Source: Bacillota bacterium
GTDB taxonomy: Bacteria; Bacillota; Clostridia; Oscillospirales; Ruminococcaceae
Direction of reading: 5' to 3'
DNA length: 64,000 bases
NCBI GenBank assembly: GCA_023460535.1
Contig: JAEWPV010000020.1
Coordinates: forward strand, 1-64,000
In this document: one piece after another, positions 8,009-16,954 of the stretch
Numbering within the stretch: position 1 is the stretch's first letter
Layout of the letters: every line of letters begins with the position of its first letter
Program-made: the position numbers and the translations under genes
Notes under the pieces: generated by a model
What the model was told of the DNA's origin: nothing
Databases searched by the model: none
Seen by the model: only the letters and a program-made list of their open reading frames with translations

Positions 8009-9520
8009 ATGGCGCACTTTTACAGCGAGCCATCCCGTACCTTCAGTGAATATCTTCTGGTTCCCGGATATTCGTCCGATAAATGCTTTCCCGCAAATGT
8101 TTCGCTAAAAACTCCGCTTGTGAAGTTTAAAAAGGGCGAAGAATCGCCGCTTTCCATGAACATTCCGCTGACATCAGCCATCATGCAGTCGGTTTCCGAT
8201 GATAAGATGGCGGTCGCGCTTGCCAAGGAGGGCGGCATTTCGTTTATCTTCTGCTCTCAGTCCATCGAAAGTCAGGCGGCAATGGTTGCTAAGGCTAAGG
8301 CATATAAAGCGGGGTTTGTGGTAAGCGACTCCAACATTACACCCGAAGCAACCCTGGCCGACATCCTTGCCCTTAAAGACAAAACCGGGCACTCCACCGT
8401 TGCGGTCACCGCGGACGGTTCGGCTAACGGTAAGCTGCTGGGCGTTGTTACGAGCAGAGACTATCGCATTAGCAGAATGAGCACCGACCTTAAGGTAAAG
8501 GAGTTTATGACTCCCCTTGAGTCGCTGGTTTACGCGCCGAAGAGCACCACGCTCAAAGAAGCAAACGACATCATCTGGGATCACAAGCTCAACTGTTTGC
8601 CCGTGGTGGACGATGAGGGTAAGCTGCTGTATATGGTATTTCGCAAGGACTATTCGTCTCACAAGGAGAACCAGTACGAGCTGCTCGACAGCTCGAAGCG
8701 TTATGTGGTGGGAGCGGGTATTAACACACGAGATTATGCCGAGCGGGTTCCCGCTCTTGTAGAGGCGGGCGCAGACGTATTGTGCATCGATTCCTCTGAA
8801 GGGTATTCCGAATGGCAGAAGATAACGCTCGATTACATTCGAAAAACATATGGAGATACCGTAAAGGTAGGCGCAGGCAACGTCGTGGATCGGGACGGAT
8901 TTCTGTTTCTTGCCGAGGCGGGTGCCGACTTCATTAAGGTTGGTATCGGCGGTGGCTCCATCTGTATTACCCGCGAGCAAAAAGGCATTGGACGTGGGCA
9001 GGCTACCGCGGTAGTTGAGGTTGCAAAGGCACGCAACGAATATTTCGAGAAGACCGGCATTTACATCCCCATCTGCTCGGATGGCGGTATTGTTTATGAT
9101 TATCACATGACCCTTGCCCTTGCCATGGGCGCCGACTTCTTAATGCTTGGTCGTTATTTTTCTCGCTTTGACGAAAGCCCCACCAACAAGGTAAACGTTA
9201 ACGGAACCTACATGAAGGAATACTGGGGCGAGGGAAGTGCCAGGGCAAGAAACTGGCAGCGCTATGATTTGGGCGGCTCCCAAAAACTCTCGTTTGAAGA
9301 GGGTGTGGATTCTTATGTTCCTTATGCGGGTAGCTTAAAGGATAACGTAGGGTTATCCCTAAGCAAGGTTCGTTCTACCATGTGTAACTGCGGCGCGCTT
9401 ACCATTCCCGAGCTGCAGACAATGGCAAAGATTACGCTTGTTTCGGCTACGAGCATCGTCGAAGGCGGCGCGCACGACGTGGTGCTAAAGGACAGCAACG
9501 TGACGTTGTATAACAAATAG
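8009..9520 (+). CDS. guaB: IMP dehydrogenase
   Basis: 503 residues. Converts IMP to XMP with NAD+, the committed step of guanine nucleotide synthesis. A CBS pair occupies roughly residues 105-215 inside the TIM barrel. The loop GIGGGSICITREQKG puts the catalytic cysteine at 319, and the mobile flap RARNWQRYDLGG gives Arg418-Tyr419. Length and numbering match the Tritrichomonas foetus enzyme as I remember it, including Lys310 and Glu431, residues linked there to mycophenolic-acid insensitivity. It is monocistronic, with its own promoter and terminator. Confidence 0.95.
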   Translation: MAHFYSEPSRTFSEYLLVPGYSSDKCFPANVSLKTPLVKFKKGEESPLSMNIPLTSAIMQSVSDDKMAVALAKEGGISFIFCSQSIESQAAMVAKAKAYKAGFVVSDSNITPEATLADILALKDKTGHSTVAVTADGSANGKLLGVVTSRDYRISRMSTDLKVKEFMTPLESLVYAPKSTTLKEANDIIWDHKLNCLPVVDDEGKLLYMVFRKDYSSHKENQYELLDSSKRYVVGAGINTRDYAERVPALVEAGADVLCIDSSEGYSEWQKITLDYIRKTYGDTVKVGAGNVVDRDGFLFLAEAGADFIKVGIGGGSICITREQKGIGRGQATAVVEVAKARNEYFEKTGIYIPICSDGGIVYDYHMTLALAMGADFLMLGRYFSRFDESPTNKVNVNGTYMKEYWGEGSARARNWQRYDLGGSQKLSFEEGVDSYVPYAGSLKDNVGLSLSKVRSTMCNCGALTIPELQTMAKITLVSATSIVEGGAHDVVLKDSNVTLYNK

Positions 9521-9537
9521 CATACGCACACAACAAT

Positions 9538-9566
9538 GCCCCGCCGGTTGTTCGGCGGGGCTTTTT
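9538..9566 (+). terminator. Intrinsic terminator after guaB
   Basis: GCCCCGCCG and CGGCGGGGC arms, 6-base loop, then TTTTT. Confidence 0.92.
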
Positions 9567-9611
9567 CTTCACAGAACAGAACTGGAATTATTTCATGAAA
9601 AGGCAGCAATA

Positions 9612-11498
9612 CTACTTGTCCACCATTAGCGCGCAGATGGCGTCCGCAAACGCTGCAGGCTCATCGATTGGCATGCCTTCGATGAGAAGCGCTTGATTGT
9701 AGAGCAGCTTCGCATAGGAACTAAGCTTTTCGTTTTTTTCTTTATGCAGCGCGGTAAGTGTCGCAAAGATGGGGTGAGAAGCGTTAATCTCCAGCACTCG
9801 GTTGGCCTTAATCTTTTGGTCGGTTGGCATGGCGTTTAGAACCTTTTCCATTTCAAGAGAAATCTCGCCCTCGCTCGCGATGCAAACGGGGTGCGATTTC
9901 AGACGGGTGGAGAGAACGACACTCGTTACTTTTGTGCCCAGCGCATCGCGCATTGCTTCAAACAGCTCCTTATGCTCCTCGGTCTGCTTTTTAATCTCTG
10001 CTTTTTCCTCGTCGGTTGTAAGGTTCAGATCGTCCGCAGAAACGGATTTAAACTTTTTGCCGTCGTACTCATCTATAACACGCAGCGCGAACTCGTCTAC
10101 GTCATCGGTGAGGAACAGGATGTCATACCCCTTATCAAGAACCAGCTCGGTTTGAGGCAGCATAGAAATCTGGTCAATGCTGGCGCCCGCGGCGTAATAG
10201 ATATGCTCCTGCCCGTCCTTCATAGCGTCCTTGTACTCCGCAAACGTAACCAGTTTTTTATTTACAGCCGAGTAAAACAGCAGTAAGTCCTTTAGATGAT
10301 CCTTGTTTTGACCGTAGCCGGTATACGCGCCTACTTTTAGCTGAATGCCAAAGCTCTTATAGAACTGCTCGTAGGGCTCGCGTTCTTCCTTAAGCATCTT
10401 CAATAGCTCGCTGCGTATCTTTTTATCCAGACTGTTTGCAATGATTTTGAGTTGACGGTCATGCTGCAGCATCTCGCGGGAGATGTTCAGCGACAAATCC
10501 TGAGAATCCACCAGTCCCTTTACAAAGCTAAAATAATCCGGGAGAAGGTCAGCGCATTTTTCCATAATCAGCACACCGCTGGAGTATAGCTCAAGCCCTT
10601 TTTCGTACTCCTTGGTATAGTAATCAAAAGGCGCCTTTGCGGGGATAAACAGCAGGGCACTGTAGGTAGCCGCTCCTTCCGTTTTGCTGTGAATCACGCG
10701 AACGGGATCGGTATAATCATAAAACTTATCTTTATAAAAGCGGTTGTATTCGTCATCGGCGACCTCGTTTTTATTTTTGTTCCACAAAGGTACCATGCTG
10801 TTCAGGGTTTTATTTTCTACCACCGTTTCATATTCGTCGTCGCTTCCTTCTTTTCGCTGCTCCCGCGTCATATCCATTCGAATGGGGTAACGGATGTAAT
10901 CGGAGTATTTTTTAACGAGAGAGGAAAGACGGTAGGCATCCAAAAATTCATCGAACGATTCATCACCAACAGAATCCTTTATCGTCAGGTAAATGTCGGT
11001 ACCAACGCCTTCTTTTTCGCAGGGATCAATGGTATAACCGTCCGCACCGATCGATTCCCAACGAAACGCTTGGTCGCTGCCGTATGCCCGGGTGATTACC
11101 GTAACCTTTGCGCTTACCATAAAGGCGGAATAGAAGCCCACACCAAACTGTCCGATGATGTTAACATCGTCGTTTTCGCCAAGCTCCTTTTTAAATTTCA
11201 GAGAGCCGCTGCTTGCAATTACGCCAAGATTATTTTCAAGTTCCTCTTTGGTCATGCCGCAGCCGTTATCGGATATAGATAGTATCCGGTTTTCTTTATC
11301 CACCGCGAGACGTATGGAAAAATCATCACGGCCAAGCCCGACGCCCGGGTCGGTCAGTGAACGAAAATAAAGCTTGTCTATTGCATCACTGGCATTGGAG
11401 ATCAGTTCACGAAGAAAAATCTCTTTATGGGTATAGATCGAGTTAATCATCAAATCCAGCAGACGCTTCGATTCCGCCTTAAATTGCTTCTTAGCCAT
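9612..11498 (-). CDS. htpG: Molecular chaperone HtpG (Hsp90)
   Basis: 628 residues, the usual HtpG length. The N-terminal GHKL ATPase is plain: ELISNASDAIDKL supplies the Asn and Asp box, ISDNGCGMT the second box, and GQFGVGFYSAFMV the glycine-rich lid. Middle and C-terminal dimerisation domains follow. It assists folding of client proteins using ATP in the cytoplasm. The ATG is preceded by GAGGTGAT. The CIRCE element just upstream indicates HrcA-mediated heat-shock repression. Confidence 0.97.
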   Translation of the reverse strand: MAKKQFKAESKRLLDLMINSIYTHKEIFLRELISNASDAIDKLYFRSLTDPGVGLGRDDFSIRLAVDKENRILSISDNGCGMTKEELENNLGVIASSGSLKFKKELGENDDVNIIGQFGVGFYSAFMVSAKVTVITRAYGSDQAFRWESIGADGYTIDPCEKEGVGTDIYLTIKDSVGDESFDEFLDAYRLSSLVKKYSDYIRYPIRMDMTREQRKEGSDDEYETVVENKTLNSMVPLWNKNKNEVADDEYNRFYKDKFYDYTDPVRVIHSKTEGAATYSALLFIPAKAPFDYYTKEYEKGLELYSSGVLIMEKCADLLPDYFSFVKGLVDSQDLSLNISREMLQHDRQLKIIANSLDKKIRSELLKMLKEEREPYEQFYKSFGIQLKVGAYTGYGQNKDHLKDLLLFYSAVNKKLVTFAEYKDAMKDGQEHIYYAAGASIDQISMLPQTELVLDKGYDILFLTDDVDEFALRVIDEYDGKKFKSVSADDLNLTTDEEKAEIKKQTEEHKELFEAMRDALGTKVTSVVLSTRLKSHPVCIASEGEISLEMEKVLNAMPTDQKIKANRVLEINASHPIFATLTALHKEKNEKLSSYAKLLYNQALLIEGMPIDEPAAFADAICALMVDK

Positions 11499-11518
11499 AG
11501 AATCACCTCAACAATGTA

Positions 11519-11545
11519 TTAGCACTCGACGCATTCGAGTGCTAA
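11519..11545. promoter_or_regulatory. CIRCE element (HrcA operator) of htpG
   Basis: TTAGCACTC, nine bases, GAGTGCTAA: a perfect match to the CIRCE consensus. It lies between the -10 box and the htpG start, so HrcA would block transcription there. No hrcA gene is in the window. Confidence 0.96.
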
Positions 11546-11549
11546 TACT

Positions 11550-11578
11550 ACTATATAATACTTACACATTTTTTTCAA
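11550..11578 (-). promoter_or_regulatory. Sigma-A promoter for htpG
   Basis: Minus strand TTGAAA (11578-11573), 17-base spacer, TATAGT (11555-11550), immediately upstream of CIRCE. Confidence 0.8.
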
Positions 11579-11596
11579 GTGGTTTTGCTTTAATTT

Positions 11597-12850
11597 TCAT
11601 GATATCGGATACCCGATTTCCGCAAGATACGGGCTGTACAGCTTTCTGGCTTCAGAAAAGCGCTCGGTCGGGTTTTTGTTAAATACGGTTTGATAATCCT
11701 GCACACGGTAAAATCCCTGAGAAAAGGCAAATAAATGATACAATAGCGTAACAAATATCGTAAAGCCCACCGCAAAGCCGAATAAAACCTTCGCGTCCTT
11801 CATGCGAAGCAGTTGTTCCTTGTGCTGCTTACTTTTCTTGTGCGTTTTTGAACCGGTAAGAAGACGGTTTTTTGCTCGCGAGAGGTTGTAATCGATTAGC
11901 TCGTGTTCGCTTGGTAACAGGGTACAAAGCATGTTTGGAATAAGCGCAATGGCAGGCAGAAAAAAGTAGATCGCAAGGCGCTCCACAATATAAACCCGCG
12001 CGATGAAGAGCGAAAAAACAGCGGCATACATCATTAGGCTAATATATACGTTATTATCCGGCGATTGACGCAGCAACGGTTTTTTAAAACACCACACTGC
12101 CGCAAATACAAACGAGGGGAATATGCCGTATACAAGCGCAGAGCTTTGCCCAAACATAGAATCGGGCGAATAGCCTTGATAGATGTAGTGGGTAACAAAC
12201 TGCAGAATGCGGGGCGCTGCAATATACCCCACAATAAAGATAGAACAAACAATAAGAAACGACTTGTAATGAAACGGAATTTGCGCAACCAGATACACAG
12301 GCAGCATGATAAGTGCCGAGTTGTGAATGGATGCTGCCGCAGCAACAAGCAGCAGATAGGGCAAAACGCTGCGCTGCCGAATGTATCGGATTGCAAGCGT
12401 ACAAACAGAAGCGGCCAGCAGCTGCCGAATTAGGCTAAGCGACCAGTAATAAAACAGCATGGTCATATAAAGATAAACGCTGAGAAAAGGCAACTTCGAT
12501 TCCTTATACACAAACAAAAGGACTAAAAGGGTTGTTATAATTGCAATAAATGCGTAGAACCATTGAAAATGGTTTGTAAATAACGCAACAAGTTTTATCA
12601 GTAAAAAAAAGCCCGGTTCCTTTTGATAAGAAAAGCAGTCCGTCACAGGCAGGGAGCGTACCGTATCAAACATGTGCATATAATTGTAATAGTCGTCGCC
12701 TACCTCATACCGCACCGCGCTAACAACGGACAGAAGAAGGAGGGAGAGCAGAAGAAACAACTGTGACTTACGTTTTGATTGTCCGAAGCAATAAAGAAGG
12801 ACGCCTAAAACGAGTAAGGCGCCCATAACAGCATAATATACACCGGTCAC
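11597..12850 (-). CDS. EpsG family polysaccharide-synthesis membrane protein
   Basis: About 417 residues with ten or more hydrophobic segments. The stretch SAVRYEVGDDYYNYMHMF, followed by KEPGFFLLIKL and LIRQLLAASVCTLAIRYI, is typical of EpsG (PF14897), a membrane protein of exopolysaccharide clusters thought to polymerise or translocate glycan. No other polysaccharide genes are adjacent, so its glycan is unknown. A GTG at 12850 lies 9 bases after GGGGGAG and is preferred over a TTG at 12856. Confidence 0.78.
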   Translation of the reverse strand: MTGVYYAVMGALLVLGVLLYCFGQSKRKSQLFLLLSLLLLSVVSAVRYEVGDDYYNYMHMFDTVRSLPVTDCFSYQKEPGFFLLIKLVALFTNHFQWFYAFIAIITTLLVLLFVYKESKLPFLSVYLYMTMLFYYWSLSLIRQLLAASVCTLAIRYIRQRSVLPYLLLVAAAASIHNSALIMLPVYLVAQIPFHYKSFLIVCSIFIVGYIAAPRILQFVTHYIYQGYSPDSMFGQSSALVYGIFPSFVFAAVWCFKKPLLRQSPDNNVYISLMMYAAVFSLFIARVYIVERLAIYFFLPAIALIPNMLCTLLPSEHELIDYNLSRAKNRLLTGSKTHKKSKQHKEQLLRMKDAKVLFGFAVGFTIFVTLLYHLFAFSQGFYRVQDYQTVFNKNPTERFSEARKLYSPYLAEIGYPIS

Positions 12851-12933
12851 TCCCAATCACTCCCCCACATGTAACAGCATTCAATGAGTATATTATGGGC
12901 GAATGGGTCTAAAACAATCCGGAATCTTTCAAA

Positions 12934-13362
12934 TCATAGTTTAGTTGTTTGCTCAGTCACATAAATCCAATCGACTAGATCATTATCGCTTAAGGCAAAA
13001 GCGCCCGAGCTCACGCCGGGCGTACCATCATAGCTGTCTACAAGGTAAATCCAGCCGCTTTGCGCCCCGTAGTCAAACTCGTACAGGTTGTCAATTCCCT
13101 TTACATAGGCGGTAGCACCGATACCGGAATAATCAAGCTGAAAATTGTTTTCTCTCGCGGCACGTATCAGTACGTCCAGCACGGTCTCATCCTTGTAAAG
13201 CCCCACCTCTGTCAGCGATAGGATGATTTCGTTGTTATACCCCGTAATGCGCATACTCACAAACTGTTCGGCACCGTCAGTACCAAGCGCGGTTTGATTA
13301 GCGCAGCTGACAAACAGCACAACGATAACGAGTAAGACGAGTACAAGACGTTTTGGTTTCAC
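12934..13362 (-). CDS. DUF4430 (transcobalamin C-terminal-like) lipoprotein
   Basis: About 142 residues. N-terminal KPKRLVLVLLVIVVLFVSC is a lipoprotein signal ending in a lipobox-like FVSC, so the mature protein should be anchored outside the cell. The rest contains DETVLDVLIRAARE, YVKGIDNLYEFDYGAQSGWIY and VDSYDGTPGVSSGAFALSDND, the DUF4430 pattern. This domain is the C-terminal half of animal transcobalamin and intrinsic factor. The preceding gene encodes a match to their N-terminal half. The GTG at 13362 has GGTGG 8 bases upstream and lies 20 bases after the neighbouring stop. Confidence 0.82.
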   Translation of the reverse strand: MKPKRLVLVLLVIVVLFVSCANQTALGTDGAEQFVSMRITGYNNEIILSLTEVGLYKDETVLDVLIRAARENNFQLDYSGIGATAYVKGIDNLYEFDYGAQSGWIYLVDSYDGTPGVSSGAFALSDNDLVDWIYVTEQTTKL

Positions 13363-13381
13363 CGGTTCGTCCACCTTTCTG

Positions 13382-14482
13382 TCAAGGGTTTTGCTGTTGT
13401 GAATCGCTCGATTCGGGCGAGTTTGTAATGCGATCCGCATCAGGCTTGCTTGGCTTTTTTGCGTAGCGGTCACCGATCTTTCGCACGAGGAGAAGTATCA
13501 GGTAGATTAAAACAATAATACCAACCGTGAAAAACAGAAAGGATGCAGATATCCCGGCCGTATCGGTGGGGGCAGTAACCGCCGCAAGCCGAAACGGCGA
13601 CTTGCCAAAGCATACGGCACCCATAGCCATAACCGCCTGCTCGGTAGCCAGAACATTTCCCGCACCACCGGCTATATGAGAAAAGCTGCCGTCACTGTTT
13701 TGAAAGGACAGCAACGCATCATACACGGTAATACCATCTTTAGAAAACCGCTCGCCATACACGCGAATGCCAAGTGAGATTAGTGCCATAATAACCGAGG
13801 CGGTGCTTTCGCTGCATGGGGTACCCAAAGAAGAAAAGCTCGCGTCCTCATTTTGAACCTGCATCAGCCAGTCTACCGCACGGTCAATGGCGCGGGAAAC
13901 CTCAGCGTTTTCGGAATACCGGGACAGCGCCATTAAAGCATATGCGGTTACATCCACATCCGCGCCCATGGTATCGTCAAGACGAAAGCCGCCATCATTG
14001 GTCTGGTAGGTTAAAATTGCCTCGCACAGATTCTCCCTGCTCCACTTAGCTTGGTCAGGGAGCGGATATCCGCAGCTGTCCAGTGCCAGCAGGGCAAAAA
14101 TCGGACCGTTTGCGCCTTGCTGCAGCATATCATTGCGCCCGGCAAGCAGGTCTATCAAGTTGTGATCTGCTAGGTTAGTCGCATCATATCCGCCTGCCGA
14201 GGCACTGAGAATATCATACGCAAGGTCTGTTATTTTGGTGTAACCCGTCTTAACATTCCCTTTTACAGCCGTTTTCATCTCCCGTACCGCATTGCTATCG
14301 GGTGTCGCACCGGCCGCATTGAAAGCCGCAATTGTCCACCGACCTGGGTTTTCAGATAGATATGCAATCGCACCAAGCAGCTCGGAGGGCTTTGTGTTAT
14401 CGCCGCTTTGCGCAAAAACGGTTATGTTTGATATACAAAAAATAAGGACAAGAATAACGGCTGTGATGCGGCTTTTTAACAT
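13382..14482 (-). CDS. Membrane-anchored alpha/alpha-barrel (prenyltransferase/squalene-cyclase repeat) surface protein
   Basis: About 366 residues. Signal peptide MLKSRITAVILVLIFCISN ending near VFAQS; a repeat region with QTNDGGFRLDD, QNEDASFSSLG and QNSDGSFSHI, each at the end of a helix pair as in terpenoid-cyclase alpha6/alpha6 barrels; then a C-terminal membrane helix (FLFFTVGIIVLIYLILLLV) and a charged tail. The catalytic DXDD or DDXXD motifs of cyclases and prenyltransferases are not evident, so a binding role is likelier, as in transcobalamin. The ATG at 14482 follows GAGGT by 10 bases. Sits between the DUF4430 gene and an ECF-S-like gene. Confidence 0.82.
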   Translation of the reverse strand: MLKSRITAVILVLIFCISNITVFAQSGDNTKPSELLGAIAYLSENPGRWTIAAFNAAGATPDSNAVREMKTAVKGNVKTGYTKITDLAYDILSASAGGYDATNLADHNLIDLLAGRNDMLQQGANGPIFALLALDSCGYPLPDQAKWSRENLCEAILTYQTNDGGFRLDDTMGADVDVTAYALMALSRYSENAEVSRAIDRAVDWLMQVQNEDASFSSLGTPCSESTASVIMALISLGIRVYGERFSKDGITVYDALLSFQNSDGSFSHIAGGAGNVLATEQAVMAMGAVCFGKSPFRLAAVTAPTDTAGISASFLFFTVGIIVLIYLILLLVRKIGDRYAKKPSKPDADRITNSPESSDSQQQNP

Positions 14483-14563
14483 AGAATATAAGACCTCGTT
14501 ATTTCTTAATTGGGGAGAAGTATAACACAATAATTACGGCAAATTTGCCGTTACGGCGCGTGT

Positions 14564-15118
14564 CTACAGTCTGCGAAACAGCTTTACGCGAACAACCCGA
14601 ATATAGAATTGAACCAGACTGGAGAGCGTAAAATCGTAAAGGACAAATACAATGTTGCCCACAAGCGAAAAGATGAGCAAGGCATACCGGCCAAACCCGT
14701 CAAAGCTCTGTATTACATATTGCATCTCAAACACAAAAAAAATAAGCGCATAACAGCCCAGTACACAAAGGTTAAAAACCGTAAGCTTTATAATCCATTC
14801 TAGTACACGGCTTGATACTCGCTCGATTAAAGACTTAAGTATCGGGTAATGCCCAAAGAAAAACACAAACAGCAGCGCAGCCTCGCGGTCGGGAGTCAGC
14901 AGTAAGGAAAGAAGGGCGGTAGCCGCAAACACCGAAAACGCCCATTTATAACCCAGTTCCAGTACGGCACATATCATCAAGGCACCTGCAAGACCGGGCA
15001 GGGCATAGGTCGCAATGGGTAAGATGCCCGTACCCATAAGCAGGATGAGCGCCAGCGCGGTTAGGATACCGCCAAGGGCCACCTTAAAACTCATTTTTTT
15101 ACGGTTAGCAGCAGTCAA
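14564..15118 (-). CDS. Small multipass membrane protein, ECF transporter S-component-like
   Basis: About 184 residues with five or six hydrophobic helices. The opening KMSFKVALGGILTALALILL resembles the first helix of ECF substrate-binding S components, and the size fits. I cannot assign the family with certainty. If it is an S component it would need an EcfAAT energising module encoded elsewhere. The TTG at 15118 has GGCGG 8 bases upstream and overlaps the end of the DnaJ gene by 14 bases; the first ATG (15094) has no ribosome site. Located in the same run as the two transcobalamin-like genes. Confidence 0.6.
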   Translation of the reverse strand: MTAANRKKMSFKVALGGILTALALILLMGTGILPIATYALPGLAGALMICAVLELGYKWAFSVFAATALLSLLLTPDREAALLFVFFFGHYPILKSLIERVSSRVLEWIIKLTVFNLCVLGCYALIFFVFEMQYVIQSFDGFGRYALLIFSLVGNIVFVLYDFTLSSLVQFYIRVVRVKLFRRL

Positions 15119-15734
15119 TCAAATCACCGCCTAAGCATTCGCAACAGCAATCGGCGTACATTAAGCCGCAGCATAAATCGCACGGAGAACAGCCGACAAT
15201 CGGTACATTGTTGGTGCGATAGCCTCCGTTGCGTCCGGCGTAGGTTCCGCCCGCCCGCTGATAATTTAAGGTGTTCAGAGCGGCGGTGTACTCCGCGTTA
15301 CCCGGGTTCATCCGGCACGCGGTGGAAAAATACGTATAAGCGCTGTCCAGGTATCCTTTTTTGTACTGTATACTGCCTTTTAAAAAGTTCCATTCCGCAT
15401 CGCGAGAGGGCAACGGAATTCCGTCAAGCAGTTCTTCGGCTTCCACGGTGCGGTTTTCGTTGATTAAACGGCGAATATCTCCAAACTGCGAAGCACCGCC
15501 GCCATTACCAGAGTATCCATAACCCGTGTTGCTTCCCGAGCGTCGCATATTCATTACGGTATCGTATGCCTCGTTAATCTCCTTCATCTTTTCCGAAGCA
15601 AGGTCGGCAAGGGGATTGTCGGCATAGGCGTCCGGGTGGTATTTTTTTGCAAGCTCACGGTATGCTTCCTTAACCTGTTGGTCGGTAGCATTCGGCGACA
15701 CGCCCAGTACTTTGTAAGGATCCATAGTGTTCAT
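15105..15734 (-). CDS. J-domain protein with a cysteine-rich C-terminal tail
   Basis: 209 residues. N-terminal J domain (residues 4-70) with YKVLGVSPNATDQQVKEAY and the HPD tripeptide in KKYHPDAYAD, which stimulates Hsp70. A TPR-like middle (LDSAYTYFSTACRMNPGNAEY) follows. The last 31 residues hold ten cysteines (GCSPCDLCCGL, DCCCEC, DCC), unlike DnaJ zinc fingers. No G/F or substrate-binding domains of classical DnaJ are present, so this is a specialised co-chaperone. The start could be the ATG at 15734 or at 15725. First gene of the run toward the transcobalamin-like genes. Confidence 0.85.
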   Translation of the reverse strand: MNTMDPYKVLGVSPNATDQQVKEAYRELAKKYHPDAYADNPLADLASEKMKEINEAYDTVMNMRRSGSNTGYGYSGNGGGASQFGDIRRLINENRTVEAEELLDGIPLPSRDAEWNFLKGSIQYKKGYLDSAYTYFSTACRMNPGNAEYTAALNTLNYQRAGGTYAGRNGGYRTNNVPIVGCSPCDLCCGLMYADCCCECLGGDLIDCC

Positions 15735-15819
15735 CCAATCTGCCGCTGTGTATCGGCGCTGAAACTATAGCAAAACGTCCCTTATCACACACAGATAAAT
15801 GATAAGAATTTAAGCATAT

Positions 15820-16692
15820 TTATTGTTGTTCTTCGTCTTTGGTAGAATCAGAGTCGCTCGTTATTCTTGCAAGTGCTGTCGGCAACCCAAGAAAAACAAT
15901 GTTCTCCAAAATATCAGTATGGTTATATAGTGTTAGCAGCTGAACCGTCTTTGTCATCTCACCGTGGGTGAGCCGAAGCGAACAGGCCGCTTCGGATTTA
16001 ATCGTTTCTATGGGCTCGTCCTTCAGGGAATAGATAAACGGGTTGTACCGCTTGTGTTTCAGGTCATCGTCCAAATCATCAAGCGCATCGATAAGGTAGA
16101 TCCATCTGCCCAGCAGGTAGCCAAAACGAGAGAGTACGCGTCGCTGCCGTTCATCATCAGATAGCATTTCGCATATGCTTGACAAAGCGTTGGCAGTGGG
16201 GTTTGCCGCTTCATCCACACTTTGGCAGCCTTGCCGCTCCAACAGCTTCTGGTGGTTCATCAGGTTCTTCAGCACATTGTTAAGCTCAGGGTATAACTTA
16301 TCTGCCCGCCGCTTCGCGCACAAAAGAAAAGGGTGAAGAAGCAAAGAAACACCCTTTTCCCAAATCCCGCCGTCATCAAAATTGTCCCTGTTTTTATAGA
16401 AAACCATCAGCATGGCGGCACAGGCAGTCAGCCGCAACGATTCGTTGCTGTGGCAGCATAAGCGTTTGTTAAACGGATGCATCATACAGCGTTGTCTGGA
16501 TGAACAGGTTGGTGCGTCTGTTAATCCAAGCTGCAACAGGGCTAAAAAGGTGAAATCGTAGTTCAGGGTCATTCGCGCAAAGGGGCCGAATAACCGACCC
16601 AGCTCTTTGCATAAGCCGCAATAAACCGAACGATAGGTCTCGTAATCCTTTATTTTTAGCTCCGGCTTATGCGGTCTGATATATCCAAACAA
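15820..16692 (-). CDS. DUF5685 family protein
   Basis: About 290 residues. The N-terminus LFGYIRPHKPELKIKDYE followed by YRSVYCGLCKELG is the DUF5685 signature. Cysteines occur in CGLC, CSSRQRCMMHP and LCC, suggesting metal or iron-sulfur binding. The helical part with WIYLIDALDDLDDDLKHKRYNP carries many acidic residues in a pattern reminiscent of metal-binding helices. Function unknown. The TTG at 16692 follows AGGGTGA by 4-5 bases and gives the expected N-terminus. It lies 85 bases upstream of the J-domain gene in the same direction. Confidence 0.8.
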   Translation of the reverse strand: MFGYIRPHKPELKIKDYETYRSVYCGLCKELGRLFGPFARMTLNYDFTFLALLQLGLTDAPTCSSRQRCMMHPFNKRLCCHSNESLRLTACAAMLMVFYKNRDNFDDGGIWEKGVSLLLHPFLLCAKRRADKLYPELNNVLKNLMNHQKLLERQGCQSVDEAANPTANALSSICEMLSDDERQRRVLSRFGYLLGRWIYLIDALDDLDDDLKHKRYNPFIYSLKDEPIETIKSEAACSLRLTHGEMTKTVQLLTLYNHTDILENIVFLGLPTALARITSDSDSTKDEEQQ

Positions 16693-16884
16693 AATGTCAC
16701 CCTTTTGCACTGCGTGAGTATGTGACAATAGCGCACAGTGCTGCTAACTATGATTTTACTGTTTTTTATTGGTCAATACAATTAAGAATCTGTAAATAAT
16801 GCTTTTTGCCGCAACATGTCACTTCTTCTTAACCGGATATTTCAGTGCATCGTCAGAAGTCGATGGTTGGTAGAATTTTGGGGG

Positions 16885-16913
16885 TTGCACATCCATATGC
16901 TTTTTGATATCAT
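16885..16913 (+). promoter_or_regulatory. Sigma-A promoter for mntP
   Basis: TTGCAC (16885-16890), 17-base spacer, TATCAT (16908-16913). No yybP-ykoY-type riboswitch could be recognised in the short leader. Confidence 0.5.
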
Positions 16914-16954
16914 AATGGGATATTTGTTGTGAATGTATGGAAGGATGAAGTTCG

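Noticed and set aside
8174..9106. Long 310-codon minus-strand frame inside guaB
   Set aside because: Antisense shadow of a highly conserved gene; no start signal or homologous character.
16730..16954. yybP-ykoY manganese riboswitch upstream of mntP
   Set aside because: The predicted leader is only about 35 bases and the conserved loops are not visible.
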